64,000 bases of DNA, taken from positions 44,213,741 through 44,277,740 of the forward strand of contig CM041465.1 in the NCBI GenBank assembly GCA_023213395.1, in the 5' to 3' direction. The notes beneath the pieces were generated by a model. The model was not told the DNA's origin. It did no database searches and worked only from the letters and a program-made list of their open reading frames with translations. Within the stretch, counting starts at the first letter, position 1. Every line of letters begins with the position of its first letter. The position numbers and the translations under genes were made by a program. Origin of the DNA: Cycas panzhihuaensis (lineage: Eukaryota; Cycadophyta). Shown piece by piece: positions 1 to 11,815 of this stretch.

Positions 1-736
1 TGAAAATCATATATAAAATATCTTATTTCTATTAGAATTATTCTTAAAACATAGAAATAACATGTATATGAAATGAAAAGCTTTCCATAAATATTACATG
101 TTATTACCTTTCATCAAGTTGCATTTAAAGTTATATATCATAGATTTGTATTTTATGCTAGTTATTCTTATCTTTGAAAAGAAGTATGCTTTGCATCTAT
201 AGGAGATAGTATCTCTTTCATTTTGGTGTTCCTTGCTTAAAAAAAAAAAGAAAAAGAAAAAGAAGTAGTATGGCATATGTGATTTATTTTTTTAGTTGAT
301 TTTAAAAAGAAGGTAGTTAGATTTTTCTATTTCATTGTTCTTTATTATGCTTTCATTAAAAAAAAAAAAAACTAAAAAAAAAATCCATTACTTAACCCTT
401 TTCTTTATTTAATAAACCTAAAAAGCCAAAACAATAAAAGGAAAGAAGTCCCTAGGAGGGATACAAAAAGCATTATCAGTGTAATTTCGAACTTAGAAAT
501 CCTTTACTTGGTTGTGTAAACCAGTAGATTCTAGTACCCTCCTTACATCTTAGACTTTCATTATCATATACATATCCAAATCAAATGATACAAATATTTA
601 AAGACTCCCTCTTAGGAGTTGGTAAAGGTGGTCCTTAGGTTCCCATAGGCTTTTTTATCCCTTGATCTAGACTTGAAATAGAGGAAACATAATGTCATTA
701 AGGGATACTTAAGCTAGGCCTGACCAAAGCATACCA
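1..736 (+). mobile_element. 3' part of the 5' LTR of the gypsy element
   Basis: This stretch aligns by eye with 27447-28158, both starting near 'tgaaaatcatat' and sharing blocks such as 'ttgatctaga', 'gaggaaacataat' and 'attaagggatactta'. It ends in ACCA at 736, a few bases before a PBS-like site. The LTR start is off the window, so its full length cannot be given. It also carries A-rich runs near 241-260 and 358-385. There is no credible ORF; the 60-codon minus frame at 94-276 is compositional. Confidence 0.75.
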
Positions 737-742
737 TCTTTT

Positions 743-760
743 TGGTGACCATACTAGGGA
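743..760 (+). other. Primer binding site of the gypsy element (tRNA-Arg-like)
   Basis: TGGTGACCATACTAGGGA follows the LTR end after a short T-rich spacer. From memory, Tat/Ogre elements use a tRNA-Arg-type site starting TGGCGACT; 13 of 18 positions agree with my recollection of that site, and several differences are C-to-T or G-to-A. The tRNA assignment needs a check against a tRNA set. Confidence 0.5.
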
Positions 761-999
761 TTTACCATTTGATTTTTTGTTTAAAGTAATGGAAACCAGA
801 CCTCCCACTCAAAGGTGATCATTGAGATTTTAAGGTTTCCTACCTAATTTTTAACTGCAACCCTCACACTCTACCCATGAAGTTTCATCCTCGTACGTTG
901 GCCCTTTGGAACATCATATACATAATACCTATATTTATCCTTTTGAAGATTCAATCTAATTGTATAAAATACTTATAGAGTAAGGGTACTTAGAGCCCT

Positions 1000-2720
1000 C
1001 TCAATTTCATGGTGGTATTTCTCTTATGAATCCTTCTTTTGTATAAGAAGAAGTGCTTCCCACTCAAGCATCTCCATCTTATTATAAACTAGTTCTTACT
1101 AGGGTCCCCACTCCACTCCATATACTCGAATATCAAGATCCTTTCTATCTAGAGACTTATACCATAACATCCTCTCCTCAATATTATCAATTTTATCCAT
1201 TATATGAGGAACATAAGTCCATATAAGTTGAGCCTTTTGTTACTCTTAATATTAGTCAATCACATTTGTCTTTCTATCCTTCTTGACCTAGGCTATATTC
1301 TCCTCCTTTAGGAGAGTTGAAGATCATAAATCAGTTTATTCCTAGCCTCTCCCCTCATTTCCCATGTTACAAGCTCAAATATATTCTTCACGTGTAGTAC
1401 CTTCTACACATGAGGGAACCTCTACCACACCCGTTCAAGGTAATCTTATCCCTTCTCATGGTCTAACCCCTCAACAAATAGGTCTATCTTCTTCAACCTA
1501 TAACCTATCCATTCATATCCTAATAGGGTAGTTTCTTCTTACCTTGTTATTACCTCAACTCAATTACCACCCCAAGTTTCTCATAGAGTTATATCTTAGT
1601 GTATTATACCTCATATATCTTCTCATAGGACATCTAATTTAATTTCTTCACCTTAACCTATTCCTTATGCTTACCCCATTTTTCCCCATTCTTTGGTTAG
1701 TAAATCTCAAGCTTTGGGGTTTGCTAACCCTACTTTCTCATCTCATGTCCCTAGATTGATCCCTAACAAATCCCTTTTTTGTATTTTAAGCCTATTTAAC
1801 CTAAATATCATGTGTTGCAAACTAATTTTATGGTAAATCCTATAACTTAGTTTAAGCTTTTTATCTTCTCTCTTGGCTTATTCCTTCCCTCAACAACAAG
1901 AACCTATTTTTTCTACTACCCCACACCCATTATCCTTACCTCAATACTCTACCACATTGAGGCCAAAGAAGCCTTTCTTAGACTATATGAAGTCTCCCTT
2001 CTCGCATGAGATTCTATTATTCCCTATGCCTCCATTCTAACTTAGGTTACTTAAATTCTCAGGTGACTCTTCTTAAGAACTAACTTCTTATATATAAGTA
2101 TTTTCCCTTGCTTATGCTAATTTTATGCCATATGTTTATGCCATAATGTAGTTGTTTCCTAAATCACTTGAAGGCAATGTGTTGAAGTGGTTTTATTACC
2201 TTCCCTCTACTTCCATTCTGTCATTCCAATAATTGGTTGACTCCATCAACTACTTTGATATAGTAAAACCTTTTGAATCTGACATTAAATCTCTTTTGAT
2301 CATTAAACAAAATCATGATAAAACTTCTAGGGATTTTGTGAGGAGATTTCAAGACCAAGTACACATGTGCCATTCTTAACTTGATCCTAGTCTCTTTTTT
2401 GATCTATTTACTAATGTTTTGAGCCACATGTACATCTTGACATACTTAAGCTTGGTCCTCAAACCTATGAAAAAGCCACAGATTGGTGTTTAGATTTAGA
2501 AACTTTTAAAATACAAGCAGGTATTGAAAAGATTGGGAATTTGATCCATTCTAAAGAGACCATTCAAATATCTAATACTTCCCATCTAGAGCTAACCTAT
2601 AATCACTTAACTTCTTCTATTAGGTCATTGGAGTGTATGATCAATACTAAGTTGTGTGTTGATGTTCCTAAAGAGAATCAATATTCTCATGAAATAAAAG
2701 CAATTTAGCTTACTAAAGGG
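1000..2720 (+). pseudogene. gag: gypsy gag relic
   Basis: This is the capsid precursor of the gypsy element. The first part (about 1300-1550) is rich in Pro, Gln, Ser and Thr, as in plant gypsy gag N-termini. Retrotransposon gag family signals appear at about 2150-2390, including 'FPKSLEGNVLKWFYYLP' and then 'SRDFVRRFQDQVHMCHS'. Many in-frame stops and some frame changes break it, so no start codon can be chosen. Downstream, about 2721-3420 is a Lys/Asn/Ser-rich linker of the kind found between gag and protease; no zinc knuckle could be recognised. The assignment rests on the conserved capsid motifs and the position between PBS and protease. Confidence 0.7.
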
Positions 2721-3420
2721 AGGAAGAAGCAAGTTTTGCCTACACCTTCTTCTCCTTTCAAAAAGATGAAATGGTGTCCTTACCACTAAATAGATATCCA
2801 CGATAGAAGTAAATGTCATATAGTTTAGTCCATAATCCAAAACACAAATGTTCAAATAAATTTTCCTTCTAAAACATCTCAAGACCAAATGCTTCACAAA
2901 GACCTTGTACTTCAACATAAAGATAAGTGAAATAAAGATGATAAAGGTAAAGAAAAATAAGTGCAAGATAATGAAGATGATCCCTTTGGTTTTGATTCAT
3001 CTAAAAATACTACTACTCCTTCTAATCCTTCAAAAAAGCATATTAATAGTTAATCTTACCTACCTCCTAAAGGTGGTGAGACCAAGAGAGCTATTAATAT
3101 AGTGGAGATTACAAAGAGTGCAGGTTCATCCAAATCACTAGATGATTTGACATCTAAAAATCTTAACTTTTTACCTCTAGTTCCCCCCCATCCCATTAGG
3201 TTTAGATCCATTCCTTCTAGTTTAAAGGATGGATCATTTTCCTTAGTTGATGAGTTAAAGACTATTCCCAATGGTATTTTAATTATAGAACTACTAAAGT
3301 GTTACCTTGAGTAATGTCAACTTTTATTTGATGCATTGAGAGCTCCTACCATAGTTGGTTCATCTACTTCCACACTTTCTTTCAAGTTAGCCACGTTGCC
3401 TACTCATACTACTTAAGCTA

Positions 3421-3935
3421 TAAATGATATACCCCCATTCTACATTGAAATTATTAAGGATGACATTAATTTTAAACGTGTTATCGTCGATGAGGAATCA
3501 ACTATCAATTTAATCCCTCTTCATCTTGTTAAGGATTTAGATATTTTAATCTTTGACCCTTGTGGGTAGATTTACTAGGGATATGATAAGAATAAAAAAG
3601 TTTCCCTTGGTTAAGTCACTCTTCCTCTGACCTTGGAAGAAAAAATAGTTTATACTAAACTAACCATTATCGATCTCAATCTAGAATATAACATCCTTTT
3701 GGGTAGACCATGGATCACCCAAATAGTTGTTGTTCATTCTTCCCTCTTTGGTAAACTTCAGTTTATCCATGAAGGAGAATTAAAGATTATCAAGCATAAG
3801 TTGAAACCTATTAAGCAGTCAGTCCCACTCATTGAGGCTTTCTCTGAATCTAGAAAGTCATCCAACTCTTTGAAGTATTTCTTTCAATCTCTAGGTTTAG
3901 GGTTGTATTTTACCATTGAAACTCCTCCTCCTTAG
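3421..3935 (+). pseudogene. gypsy aspartic protease relic
   Basis: This is a retropepsin-like domain that would process the Gag-Pol polyprotein. The catalytic region reads 'VIVDEESTINLIPLHLVK' at about 3480-3535, where the family normally has Asp-(Ser/Thr/Asp)-Gly. The Gly is Glu here, which should kill the enzyme. The C-terminal flap block 'YNILLGRPWI' (about 3684-3713) and 'FIHEG' (about 3762-3776) are highly typical of plant gypsy proteases. The longest clean frame is 3633-3935. Stops at about 3568-3615 break the upstream part. Confidence 0.75.
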
Positions 3936-4924
3936 GGAGAAGTAAAAGGTGTTGATTTGGATGAAATTATTCTTGTTAAACTAGGTTCTTCATCTACTTT
4001 TCATTCTTTAGGTCCTACTTATCGATCTTTAGTTTCCCCTTCTTCTTCTTATGAAGAAATGATATCATACTTTACTATATATTATGAGGAAACAACCATG
4101 AATGAAGTCACCAATTTAAATTTTTTTCTCTCTACTCAGAGTCATTTATCATAAGTTTTGTGTTTCCCTCAATGATTAATACTTCGGTTCTTTCTATTAC
4201 GACAGTTCCTTTAACTATTCATGTGATTTCTTTTTTATATGATATGCCTACCAATACCACTCCTCTTTTCTCCCAGTCTTTTCTTTTTATTATATGGTTA
4301 AATAGACATAAGAAGAAAATGTTGTTTCATAGGCATCCAGATTTAGAATTAAATGATGAGGATGTTCCTTTGTATGTTTTGTCTCAAAGGAATCAAAATA
4401 TATTTAATTGAGTACAAGAAGTGAATTTGGTCTCTAATATTTCTTTTCCTTCTCATTCTCCTATTGATGATCTTCTATCATCCCTTGTCTTCATGTCTTT
4501 ATATAATCAAAATCATCATTCCTACCATTGTGAATTTGAACAGATTTTCACTTTGACTTAGGAATTCATTGATAGACCCATCCCTTTTTCTCAAGCCTAT
4601 TCAATCATTGAGTTTGTACCTACTTATCTAAACTCTTTATTTAATGGTTCCCCATCTTTTAAGTCATTTTCTTTATCTATCAATCTACCTAAAAATCTTT
4701 TCCTCATTAACCTTTTCTATTTAGATCATTCTGAAAATAACAAGGTAATTCTTGAGTACTTAGCAGGATCAACTTCTAATTTTCCCTCTTATCATCACAA
4801 ATTTGGTTTTCTAAATACAATACAACCTGGTTCACTGCTAATGAACCATTCCCAACTTTAGGAGATGATTTCTCTTATAGAACCTTCTTCTCCTTATTTC
4901 GAAGAGGTTAATGTTATACTCATA
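3936..4924 (+). pseudogene. Protease-RT linker of the gypsy element
   Basis: Short open stretches (3957-4154 and 4160-4411) continue the polyprotein between protease and RT, rich in Ser, Pro and Leu, with no domain I recognise. Plant Tat and Athila elements have such variable linkers. Frame changes and stops separate the pieces. Confidence 0.45.
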
Positions 4925-5826
4925 GAATAAACTATAGATATCAACTTAGAATTGGGGGATGCTTCTAAAATTATTAAGTTTGGAGCTAATTATACTCCTT
5001 AAGAGTTTTTTCAGTTTAAGGATCTCTTTTATGAGTTTTATTCAAAATTTTCTTGGGATTAGAATAATATATAGGGTCTTGATCCCCACGTCATTGAACA
5101 TAATATTATTATTACTCCTAGCATTAAACTTAAATGCCAAAAATAATAACCTATTCACTTACGTCTTTTTATTGCCAGCAAATAGGAAGTCAAGAAACTA
5201 TTAAGAGATGGATTCATTGAGAACATTGATTACTCTCAGTGGGTTTCAGATATCATTCTAATTGCTAAGAAGAATGGCTCAATTTGAATCTACATTAACT
5301 TTTGGGATATTAATAATGCCTATCATAAAGACAACTTTCCTCTTCCTTTTCTTGATCAGATTTGGGATCAAACAATAAGATTCGAAGTCATATCTCTTAT
5401 GGATAGTTTTCTTGGATACAATCAAATTTCTATTACACCACGATATCATCATAAGACTACTTTTACTACTCCTTAGGGAACCTTCATTTATAGAGTAATG
5501 CCTTTTGAGTTGAAGAATTCTAGGGGCACTTACCAAAGTGAAATGGTCTATATTTTTCATGATTTAATTGGCAATATTATTGTCGTATATTTAGACAACA
5601 TACTTGCCCTTTCTCATAAACAACAAGATCATGTGCGTGATTTCATAACAATCTTTGAAAGATATAGAAAGTATCATTTGTGTCTAAATCCATCAAAAAA
5701 TATTTTTGCTATAACTTTAGGAAGGATATTAGGTAATATCATCTCTCACAATGAAATAAGAATAGACCTTGATAAAGTAAGGGCAATTGTTAATATGCCC
5801 CTCACAAAAAAACTCAAAAATAGATG
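4925..5826 (+). pseudogene. gypsy reverse transcriptase relic
   Basis: This is the RT domain of the pol polyprotein, copying element RNA into cDNA. It opens with the linker typical of plant gypsy RT ('GANYTPQEF' in sense, Gln now a stop). It then shows 'EVKKLLRDGFI', 'DYSQWVSDIILIAKKNGS' (about 5226-5280), 'FPLPFLDQI', 'SLMDSFLGYNQI' and 'TTFTTP'. The catalytic Tyr-x-Asp-Asp box reads 'VYLDNILALS' at about 5586-5615, so the second Asp is Asn, a G-to-A change. The block 5498-5827 is open. The domain is inactive but unmistakable. Confidence 0.85.
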
Positions 5827-6475
5827 AAATCCTTTTTAGGTAGGCTTGGCTTTTTGAGATGCTTTATTTCTAATTTTGCCTTAGATGTTAAGCCACTCAC
5901 CAATCTTTTAAAGAAAGATATTGAATTATGATGGACTTTCTAAGTTTAAGAGTCCTTTAATAAATTAAAGCAAGTATTAATCTTAGCACTTATGATTTCT
6001 CTACCTAGGTTTAATAAGCCTTTCATTCTATATACCTCTTCTATAAAAGAGTTATTAGTAGGTATGCTGGCATAATAGGATGATTTTGCTAAAGAATGAA
6101 TGACTTATTTCATTAGTAGGACTTTAGTAACAACAAGATTTTACTATCCTCCTCTTGAAAAGGAATGTCTTTCTTTAATTTATGCCACTAAGAAGTTGCG
6201 TCATTATCTTCTTGAAAATAAGGTCCATCTTACCATCCAATCTGATTCCATTAGATATTTACTAACTAAAACCAACCTTACTACACAATTAGGTAAATGG
6301 TCTTTATTATTATAAGAGTTTGATTTCCAAGTTATTAATAGAAAATCTAAAAAAGATATAGTAGTTGTAGAGATCATGGTTGATGCTTCTCTTTCTAATC
6401 CTACTGAGCAACTAGTTGATGATACTCTTATAGATGAACATATCCTCCATGTCCAGACCATCCCTTCTAATGACC
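5827..6475 (+). pseudogene. gypsy RNase H (first, canonical) relic
   Basis: This is the canonical gypsy RNase H attached to RT, which degrades RNA in the hybrid. Seen are 'SFLGRLGFLRCFI', 'PLTNLL' and 'PFILYTSSIKELLVGMLA'. The conserved block with 'TRFYYPPLEKECLSLIYATK' and 'LRHYLL' runs about 6130-6220, followed by 'QSDSIRYLL' (about 6238-6264). The open segment is 6100-6315. The first catalytic Asp expected in the 'LYTSS' block is not clear. Several stops precede it. Confidence 0.75.
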
Positions 6476-6477
6476 CC

Positions 6478-7707
6478 TAGTATAGGGGGATCAAATCTTA
6501 CCTTTATAATCAATATTTCCCTTCTTCTTTGACATCAAAGAAGAGAAGACAAACACAAGCCATTGCTAGGTAATATCTTTTGCTTGATGGCATACTTTAT
6601 AAATGTTCTTTCAATGGAATTCTACTAAGATTCCTCTCTCTTGATGAATCTCTTATAGCCTTAATAGAGTGCGACGAGGAAATATGTGTTGGTCATTTTG
6701 GTGGCTGATCTATGGCCCAACGTATCTTTCATATGGTTATTATTGGCCTATTTTATTCAAAGATGCTCATGCCTATGTTAAAAAATATAAAAAATATCAA
6801 TCTTATGAAACTTTAATTCATAAACCTGCCCAGAGTTGAAATTAGTTATCTCTCCTTTGCCCTTGTCTTAATGGGATTTTGATCTCATTGTTCAAATCTT
6901 TTTATCTTTATCTAACAACCATAAATTTATTATTATTACAACTAAATATTTTACTAAATAGAGTGAAGTTATTCCATTAGATTCTATTACTAGAAAGGTT
7001 GTTGTTACATTCATTTTCTAATGTATTATTTATAGATTTGGGGTGCCCGATGTCATTATTATTAATAATGGGTCTTTATTTTGTAATCCTTATGTCAATG
7101 AGTTGTGCAATAAATTTCATATTACCCATAGACTATTTACATCTTATCACCCTCAGGTGAATGGTCAAGTTGAGGTATTTAATAAGACTTTAGTTAAAAT
7201 TATCATGACTTCTTATAGAGATTAACATATTCAATTATTTCTAGCATTGTGGACATCTAGAACTTCAATCAGAAATGCTATAAGCATGATGCCTTTTTCT
7301 CTAGTTTATGGTGCCAAGGCTATCCTTTCATTAGAAGTTGAGATTCCTTCTCTACATATCTCACTAAAATAATTCACTAATGAAGAGTTCCAAAGATAGG
7401 CATGTCTCTTAGAACTTGAAAAAATAGATGACACTTATTTGTAACCATTATAAAATAATATGGCCTCTAAAGCTAGGATTCAAGTTGTTCATGATAGGTA
7501 GCTTAGGCCTATGAAATTTCGTATTGGTGATAAGATTTTAAAGTTAGAATATCTCCATGATAAGTAATAGAAGTTTTCTCCTAAGTGGGTTGGACTTCAC
7601 TTAGTTATTAAAGATTTAAACAATGGTACTTATCAAATCTTAATAATGGAAGGCTTGGAGTTTAAGAAGCCTATAAATTCTTAATACTTAAGGAAGTTCT
7701 ATGCCTA
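6478..7707 (+). pseudogene. gypsy integrase relic
   Basis: This domain would insert the cDNA into the genome. The N-terminal zinc-binding part (about 6590-6840) shows 'LLDGILYKCSFNG' and 'CVGHFGG'; its Cys residues are largely lost. The catalytic core has 'FDLIVQ' near 6880 for the first Asp, 'VPDVIIINNGSLF' at about 7045-7082 where the second Asp is Asn, and 'HPQVNGQVEVFNKTL' at about 7150-7194 carrying the Glu. The C-terminal part ends with a 'YLRKFYA' block and a stop at about 7706-7708, the usual plant gypsy end. No chromodomain was recognised. Multiple frameshifts and stops are present. Confidence 0.8.
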
Positions 7708-7883
7708 ATGGCATTTAGTCTTTGTAATAAGGATAAACTATAACTCTAAACTCTTCTATTATCTAATGAGCTAACTCTGTGGGCAATTCTCTTTCTTAAT
7801 CATTCTTCATTTTCTTTTGAACTACTTCTACTTTTATAAAGTGATCCTCCTCATAATCATATAAGTCTACTACTCCTTGTAGC
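7708..7883 (+). other. Gypsy sequence between integrase end and the copia insertion
   Basis: AT-rich sequence without a clear domain. It continues, across the inserted copia, at 20705. The last five bases, GTAGC, form the left target-site duplication of that copia (right copy CTAGC at 20700-20704). Confidence 0.6.
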
Positions 7884-8402
7884 TATTAGAATAAAGTGAT
7901 TGTAATATTATATTTTGTAATCTCTCTTTATTAACCTTAACATATTAACACCTAATTATGTAAAGTTTGAAATAACAAACTTCTCACTTCAATGAACTTT
8001 TCTCTCCTTAAAAGTCTTCTCTTAGATTCCTAGAGGATGGTCTAAATATGTGTTTGTTGGGTTGTTGTCCATAGGTAGTTAGGTATAATATCTTAGTCAT
8101 ATGAACATGGTACATACATGAAGTGGAGGATGACTGGGTTTTCTTTCATTAAAGGAATTATTAAACCTTAAACTAGATTCAGAGAGAGGATGAGATCCTC
8201 ATAAAAATCCTGTAACATATTTATTTTATTAATATATATTTATATTTCTGAGGTGGTTTTTCATCCCTTAATGGGGTACTTGTTTACATTCTGTGTTATA
8301 TGTTATCTAATATTCAGTGTTGTTCATACTTAAATTATTCAAATGTTAATTTATTTTTAATATTATTAATTTATGCAAATGTTATTAACCCTCTCTCCAA
8401 CA
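7884..8402 (+). mobile_element. 5' LTR of copia 7884-20699
   Basis: It is a direct repeat of 20171-20699. It begins TATTAGAATAAAGTG, with the first G changed to A compared with the 3' copy, and ends in CTCTCTCCAACA. A PBS follows immediately. Confidence 0.9.
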
Positions 8403-8418
8403 TGGCATTAGAGCAGGG
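8403..8418 (+). other. Primer binding site of copia 7884-20699
   Basis: TGGCATTAGAGCAGGG directly follows the LTR. It resembles the plant copia initiator-Met site TGGTATCAGAGC with two differences. Confidence 0.75.
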
Positions 8419-8524
8419 CACTATAATTCAATTTTTTTTCCTAAAACTATTAATCATAAATATCTGTAATTGAACAACTAAAAATTTAATTTACATACTA
8501 ATATTTACAACTGAACATAAAAGG

Positions 8525-9420
8525 GATTTTTTTTTTATTAATAACAATACATATACAAAATTTAGGTTTAAAACCCAATCATCTCCAATTTTTTTTATAT
8601 ACAAAATACATAAAGAAGATTTAAGTTTCTACAGAAATCAAAACAACTAGAACCATTTGTTATCAGTTTATCAACAACTACTACAAAGAAACCCTCACAA
8701 GAAGTTACTAGTCGTCATTAAATACCATTTCAAGAAAAGACATAATAATTACAAAGATTAAACTTATAGTTTGAGAAGATGAAGTAGAACAGGCAAATTT
8801 ATCTCCAAACGATGAAAGTAAGGCAAGTTTGAACATACTAAAGCCATAAATAAAGGCTTGTAGTACCAATCTTACAAACACCATCATCCATGAAGAAAAC
8901 TCTATCAATACTGGTATCATAAATAAGCAGAGGCCATAGATGACCAATTGAAGCCATTTTGCACTCAATAACTATTCACCAGCTGAAGACGATGGAATAT
9001 CATAGATGTCGTCTATCAATCCAAGGTTTGAAAATACAAGTAGGTGGAAAAACCAACCACCATAGAGACTTTGGAGGAAATGAACAATTATTCACCATGT
9101 AGATACCAACACAACTATGGCTCATGGTGAAGACTCCCTCATAGGGAAGACCCCAGCATTAGTGTAGGTACCAACTGAACTGGTTCTAATTGCAAAGACT
9201 CCCAACTGCCGAGATTTCTAACGGCGAAGACTCCCAACAGCGAAGACTCTCAATAGTGAAGACATCACTAACTACGAAGACTCCCAACGTGAAGATACCA
9301 CTAACGCAGAAGACCCCATAAGTGACGAAGGCTCCAACAACATGAAGATACCAACCAATGCAAAGACCACCGTTTGAAGAAGGAGAACCTACCGTTCAAT
9401 GAGGAAGAACTTGTAAACAC
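8525..9420 (-). other. Possible antisense inserted transcript-like segment
   Basis: Read on the minus strand, this ends with an A-run (complement of the T-run at about 8528-8538) preceded by AT-rich, UTR-like sequence. It contains an 86-codon open frame (8708-8968) coding a hydrophobic, Phe/Leu/Ile-rich peptide, and starts in a repeat field (9126-9390). The shape suggests a retrocopied transcript or SINE-like insert. No clear target-site duplication was found, so it could equally be native leader sequence. The product is unrecognised. Confidence 0.3.
9126..9390. repeat. Degenerate ~18-bp tandem repeat around GAAGAC
   Basis: About a dozen imperfect units run head to tail, each built on GAAGACTCCCAAC or GAAGATACCAAC with variable last bases. 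The unit length is near 18 bp. GC content is visibly above the surroundings. Confidence 0.65.
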
Positions 9421-10363
9421 AAACAAAATGAGCATAAAACCCTAAATCATGAGGGTTAAATCTTAGGTGTCTATGAAAGAATAACTAAAATGAGTCACTT
9501 AAAACATAAGTTAGATTTTCCACCCATAACAGTACTCCTTTATTTTTTCTAATTTTTGATTAAATCAAACAAAATAAAGTTTGTTATTATAAGTCTGCTA
9601 GCCCCCCTTGATGGTCAGCACCTTAGTCATATTTAGGTCTCCCACATGACCTCAATCCAATTCCATAAAGGGGCTTAACCCTTACTTAAGTTACTTTATT
9701 ATTATTATTATTTTATTAATTTTCTCTCAAAGGGGATACATGTGCCTTTTTTATTATAACTTTCTCATACAGAGTCAGAATTCCATTATGGAAGAAACGT
9801 TAGATTCCTAGCTCAGATACAGATATTTTGGCTAGTCTTTCAAGTCTTTTGGATATTATTTTGATTTATAGATCTTCACTTGAAGTCAAGTCTTCTATTC
9901 AACCTGGTAAACTCTAGTACGTGCTTCTAAATTATAAATTTTCTTTCACACTTCTTTAATATTATTACCTTCATCTAATATACCTTTTAATTATATCAAG
10001 TACCTACATTATTTTCTTAAAATATTCATCATGATGTTATTAAGTCATTATTTCACTTCATTATATAAATGATATTACAAGGCATGCGAACACTTAATTT
10101 ATGATTTAATTCACTAATACATAAAATTCATATTCTTAATTATTTTTTCTCTCTCAATTATTTCATTTACAATTATTGATCAATGATGTAAATGAAATTA
10201 TGTATGTCAATGATAAATAAACTTAAAGTTTACCTTTAAAATGTTTTGTGTCTATAATTGAGTTATTATTGTGATCTATTTTATTTTCACCTATAGTTAA
10301 CCTATCCTAATCTCTTTTGTTTCTTCCTTAAGAAGATCTCTAATCGTCAGGTTGTTTCTAATA

Positions 10364-11345
10364 TGGAACTTATGCCAAGGACAACATCATGTGTACCAAT
10401 TATAGTATGAATTGATGCTAATTATGCTAACTAGAAAAATAGAATATCCCTTCAGCTTAAATAATAAAAGATATGACGATATGTCATAGGTGAGTTTGTA
10501 AAACCCAAAGATGAAACATCAAAAGCTTATATAGTCTATCTAATAAACTGTGATGAAGCCCTAGGCACCATCCTAACCTCCCTCTCCCCAGACATTAGTA
10601 GGCAGTTCTCTAATATAGATGGTCTAACCACTGTCTGAAAATTCTTAAGGGAAAATACGACAAGGTTGACACACAACATTTAGATGCTTTAGAACAATAA
10701 ATGTATGATCTAAATTATGAAGACTTTCCTAAAGTTGAAGATTTCTTATCAAAACTTCAACTCACTAACAAAGACCTAGCAAATTGTATCAAATCTTCCA
10801 CAAAAGTAGGTGATAAAGTAGTCATTGTAACACATACAAAAGATGACAATACACTCGTTAGTCTTGTAATTAATAAACTCCTTAAATATTTCAATCTTTT
10901 CAAAATTGCTCGACAACAAGCAGGACATCTACTAATTACTTTTGATTAATTAATGAATCAACTAGTTAAATATCAAAACATGTTGATTCAGACTGGAAAA
11001 CTAAAAGATCCTTCACAAGCTCTTTTTTCCAAGTCACAATCAATTACTAAATATAAACATGAAAATAACCATCAAAATCATGATCATCATCATCCCAAAT
11101 CCCAAAAACCTTATAGAGGTTCATCCACTCAAAATTATCCTCATCATAACACTAAGTATTTTATATTACTTAAATCTCAGAATATCTCTAAACAATCATT
11201 TCTAAAAAGGAATAATGTCAATACTAATCCTAATTAGAACATCAGATGTGCTTACTATCATAAAAAGGGGCACACCATTGATGTCTATAGGAATATAATT
11301 ATCTCTAAAGCCTACAAAATTTCTAAGGGGATCTAATCATGATAC
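10364..11345 (+). pseudogene. gag: copia gag relic (element 7884)
   Basis: This is the capsid/nucleocapsid gene of the copia element. The capsid part includes 'YIVYLINCDEALGTIL' (about 10530-10580) and 'LDALEQ', matching the helical UBN2-type gag pattern of plant copia. Open blocks are 10701-10949 and 10953-11237. A His/Asn-rich tail precedes a damaged zinc knuckle near 11245-11290, 'CAYYHKKGHTIDVY', in which two of the Cys of C-x2-C-x4-H-x4-C have become Tyr. Stops at Gln and Trp positions break the frame. The start is not recoverable. Confidence 0.7.
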
Positions 11346-11815
11346 CGCAATTCCCATCATTCCCTATCTACTTCTACATCAACGTTTTCTGCAATAACCA
11401 CACAACCACCTTTATGGATTCTTGATTCAGGTGTTTCCCATCACATGATGTGACACCAAGAATACCTTGCTTCATATCAATTTGATTTAAACTTTGAAGA
11501 AGAAATCTCTTTTAGGAGTGGAACTCAACTCAAAGTCAAAAGAACAGGTAATGTTGCTTTAAAAGATAGTTCAATTAAGGATATATTCTATGTTCCTAGC
11601 TTATTACCTAATGTCCTCTTAGTATATCAAATCTGCTAGAAAGATCTCATTATAGAATTCTGGAAAGATAAATTTATTATCAAATAACCATCAAATAAAT
11701 TTAAATCAATTGCCTTAGTACTTGCAGATCATAAAATAGGTCTTTACATCTTTACAAATCTCCGAGATTCTAAAACAAAAATTTTTAGTACCTTGATAGC
11801 CAAATCTGACCCAGT
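11346..11815 (+). pseudogene. copia protease relic (element 7884)
   Basis: The aspartic protease signature 'WILDSGVSHHM' is at about 11418-11450, with the catalytic Asp-Ser-Gly intact. It is followed by the usual 'LASYQF' and, at about 11590-11625, 'FYVPSLLPNVL' (family: YVP-x-L-x-NL). A stop stands where Trp is expected just after the active site (TGA, about 11451-11453). Confidence 0.75.

Larger units (their letters stand above)
8419..10363. other. Long leader of copia 7884-20699
   Basis: Nearly 2 kb lies between PBS and gag. No sense-strand gene is visible. It contains an internal block (about 8525-9420) that looks like an antisense insert: a T-run at its left edge, an 86-codon minus-strand frame and an 18-bp degenerate repeat. 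The rest (9421-10363) is AT-rich and featureless. Confidence 0.5.

Noticed and set aside
3056-3314. Overlapping ORFs on both strands
   Set aside because: The plus frame is part of the gypsy gag-protease linker; the minus frame is its shadow.
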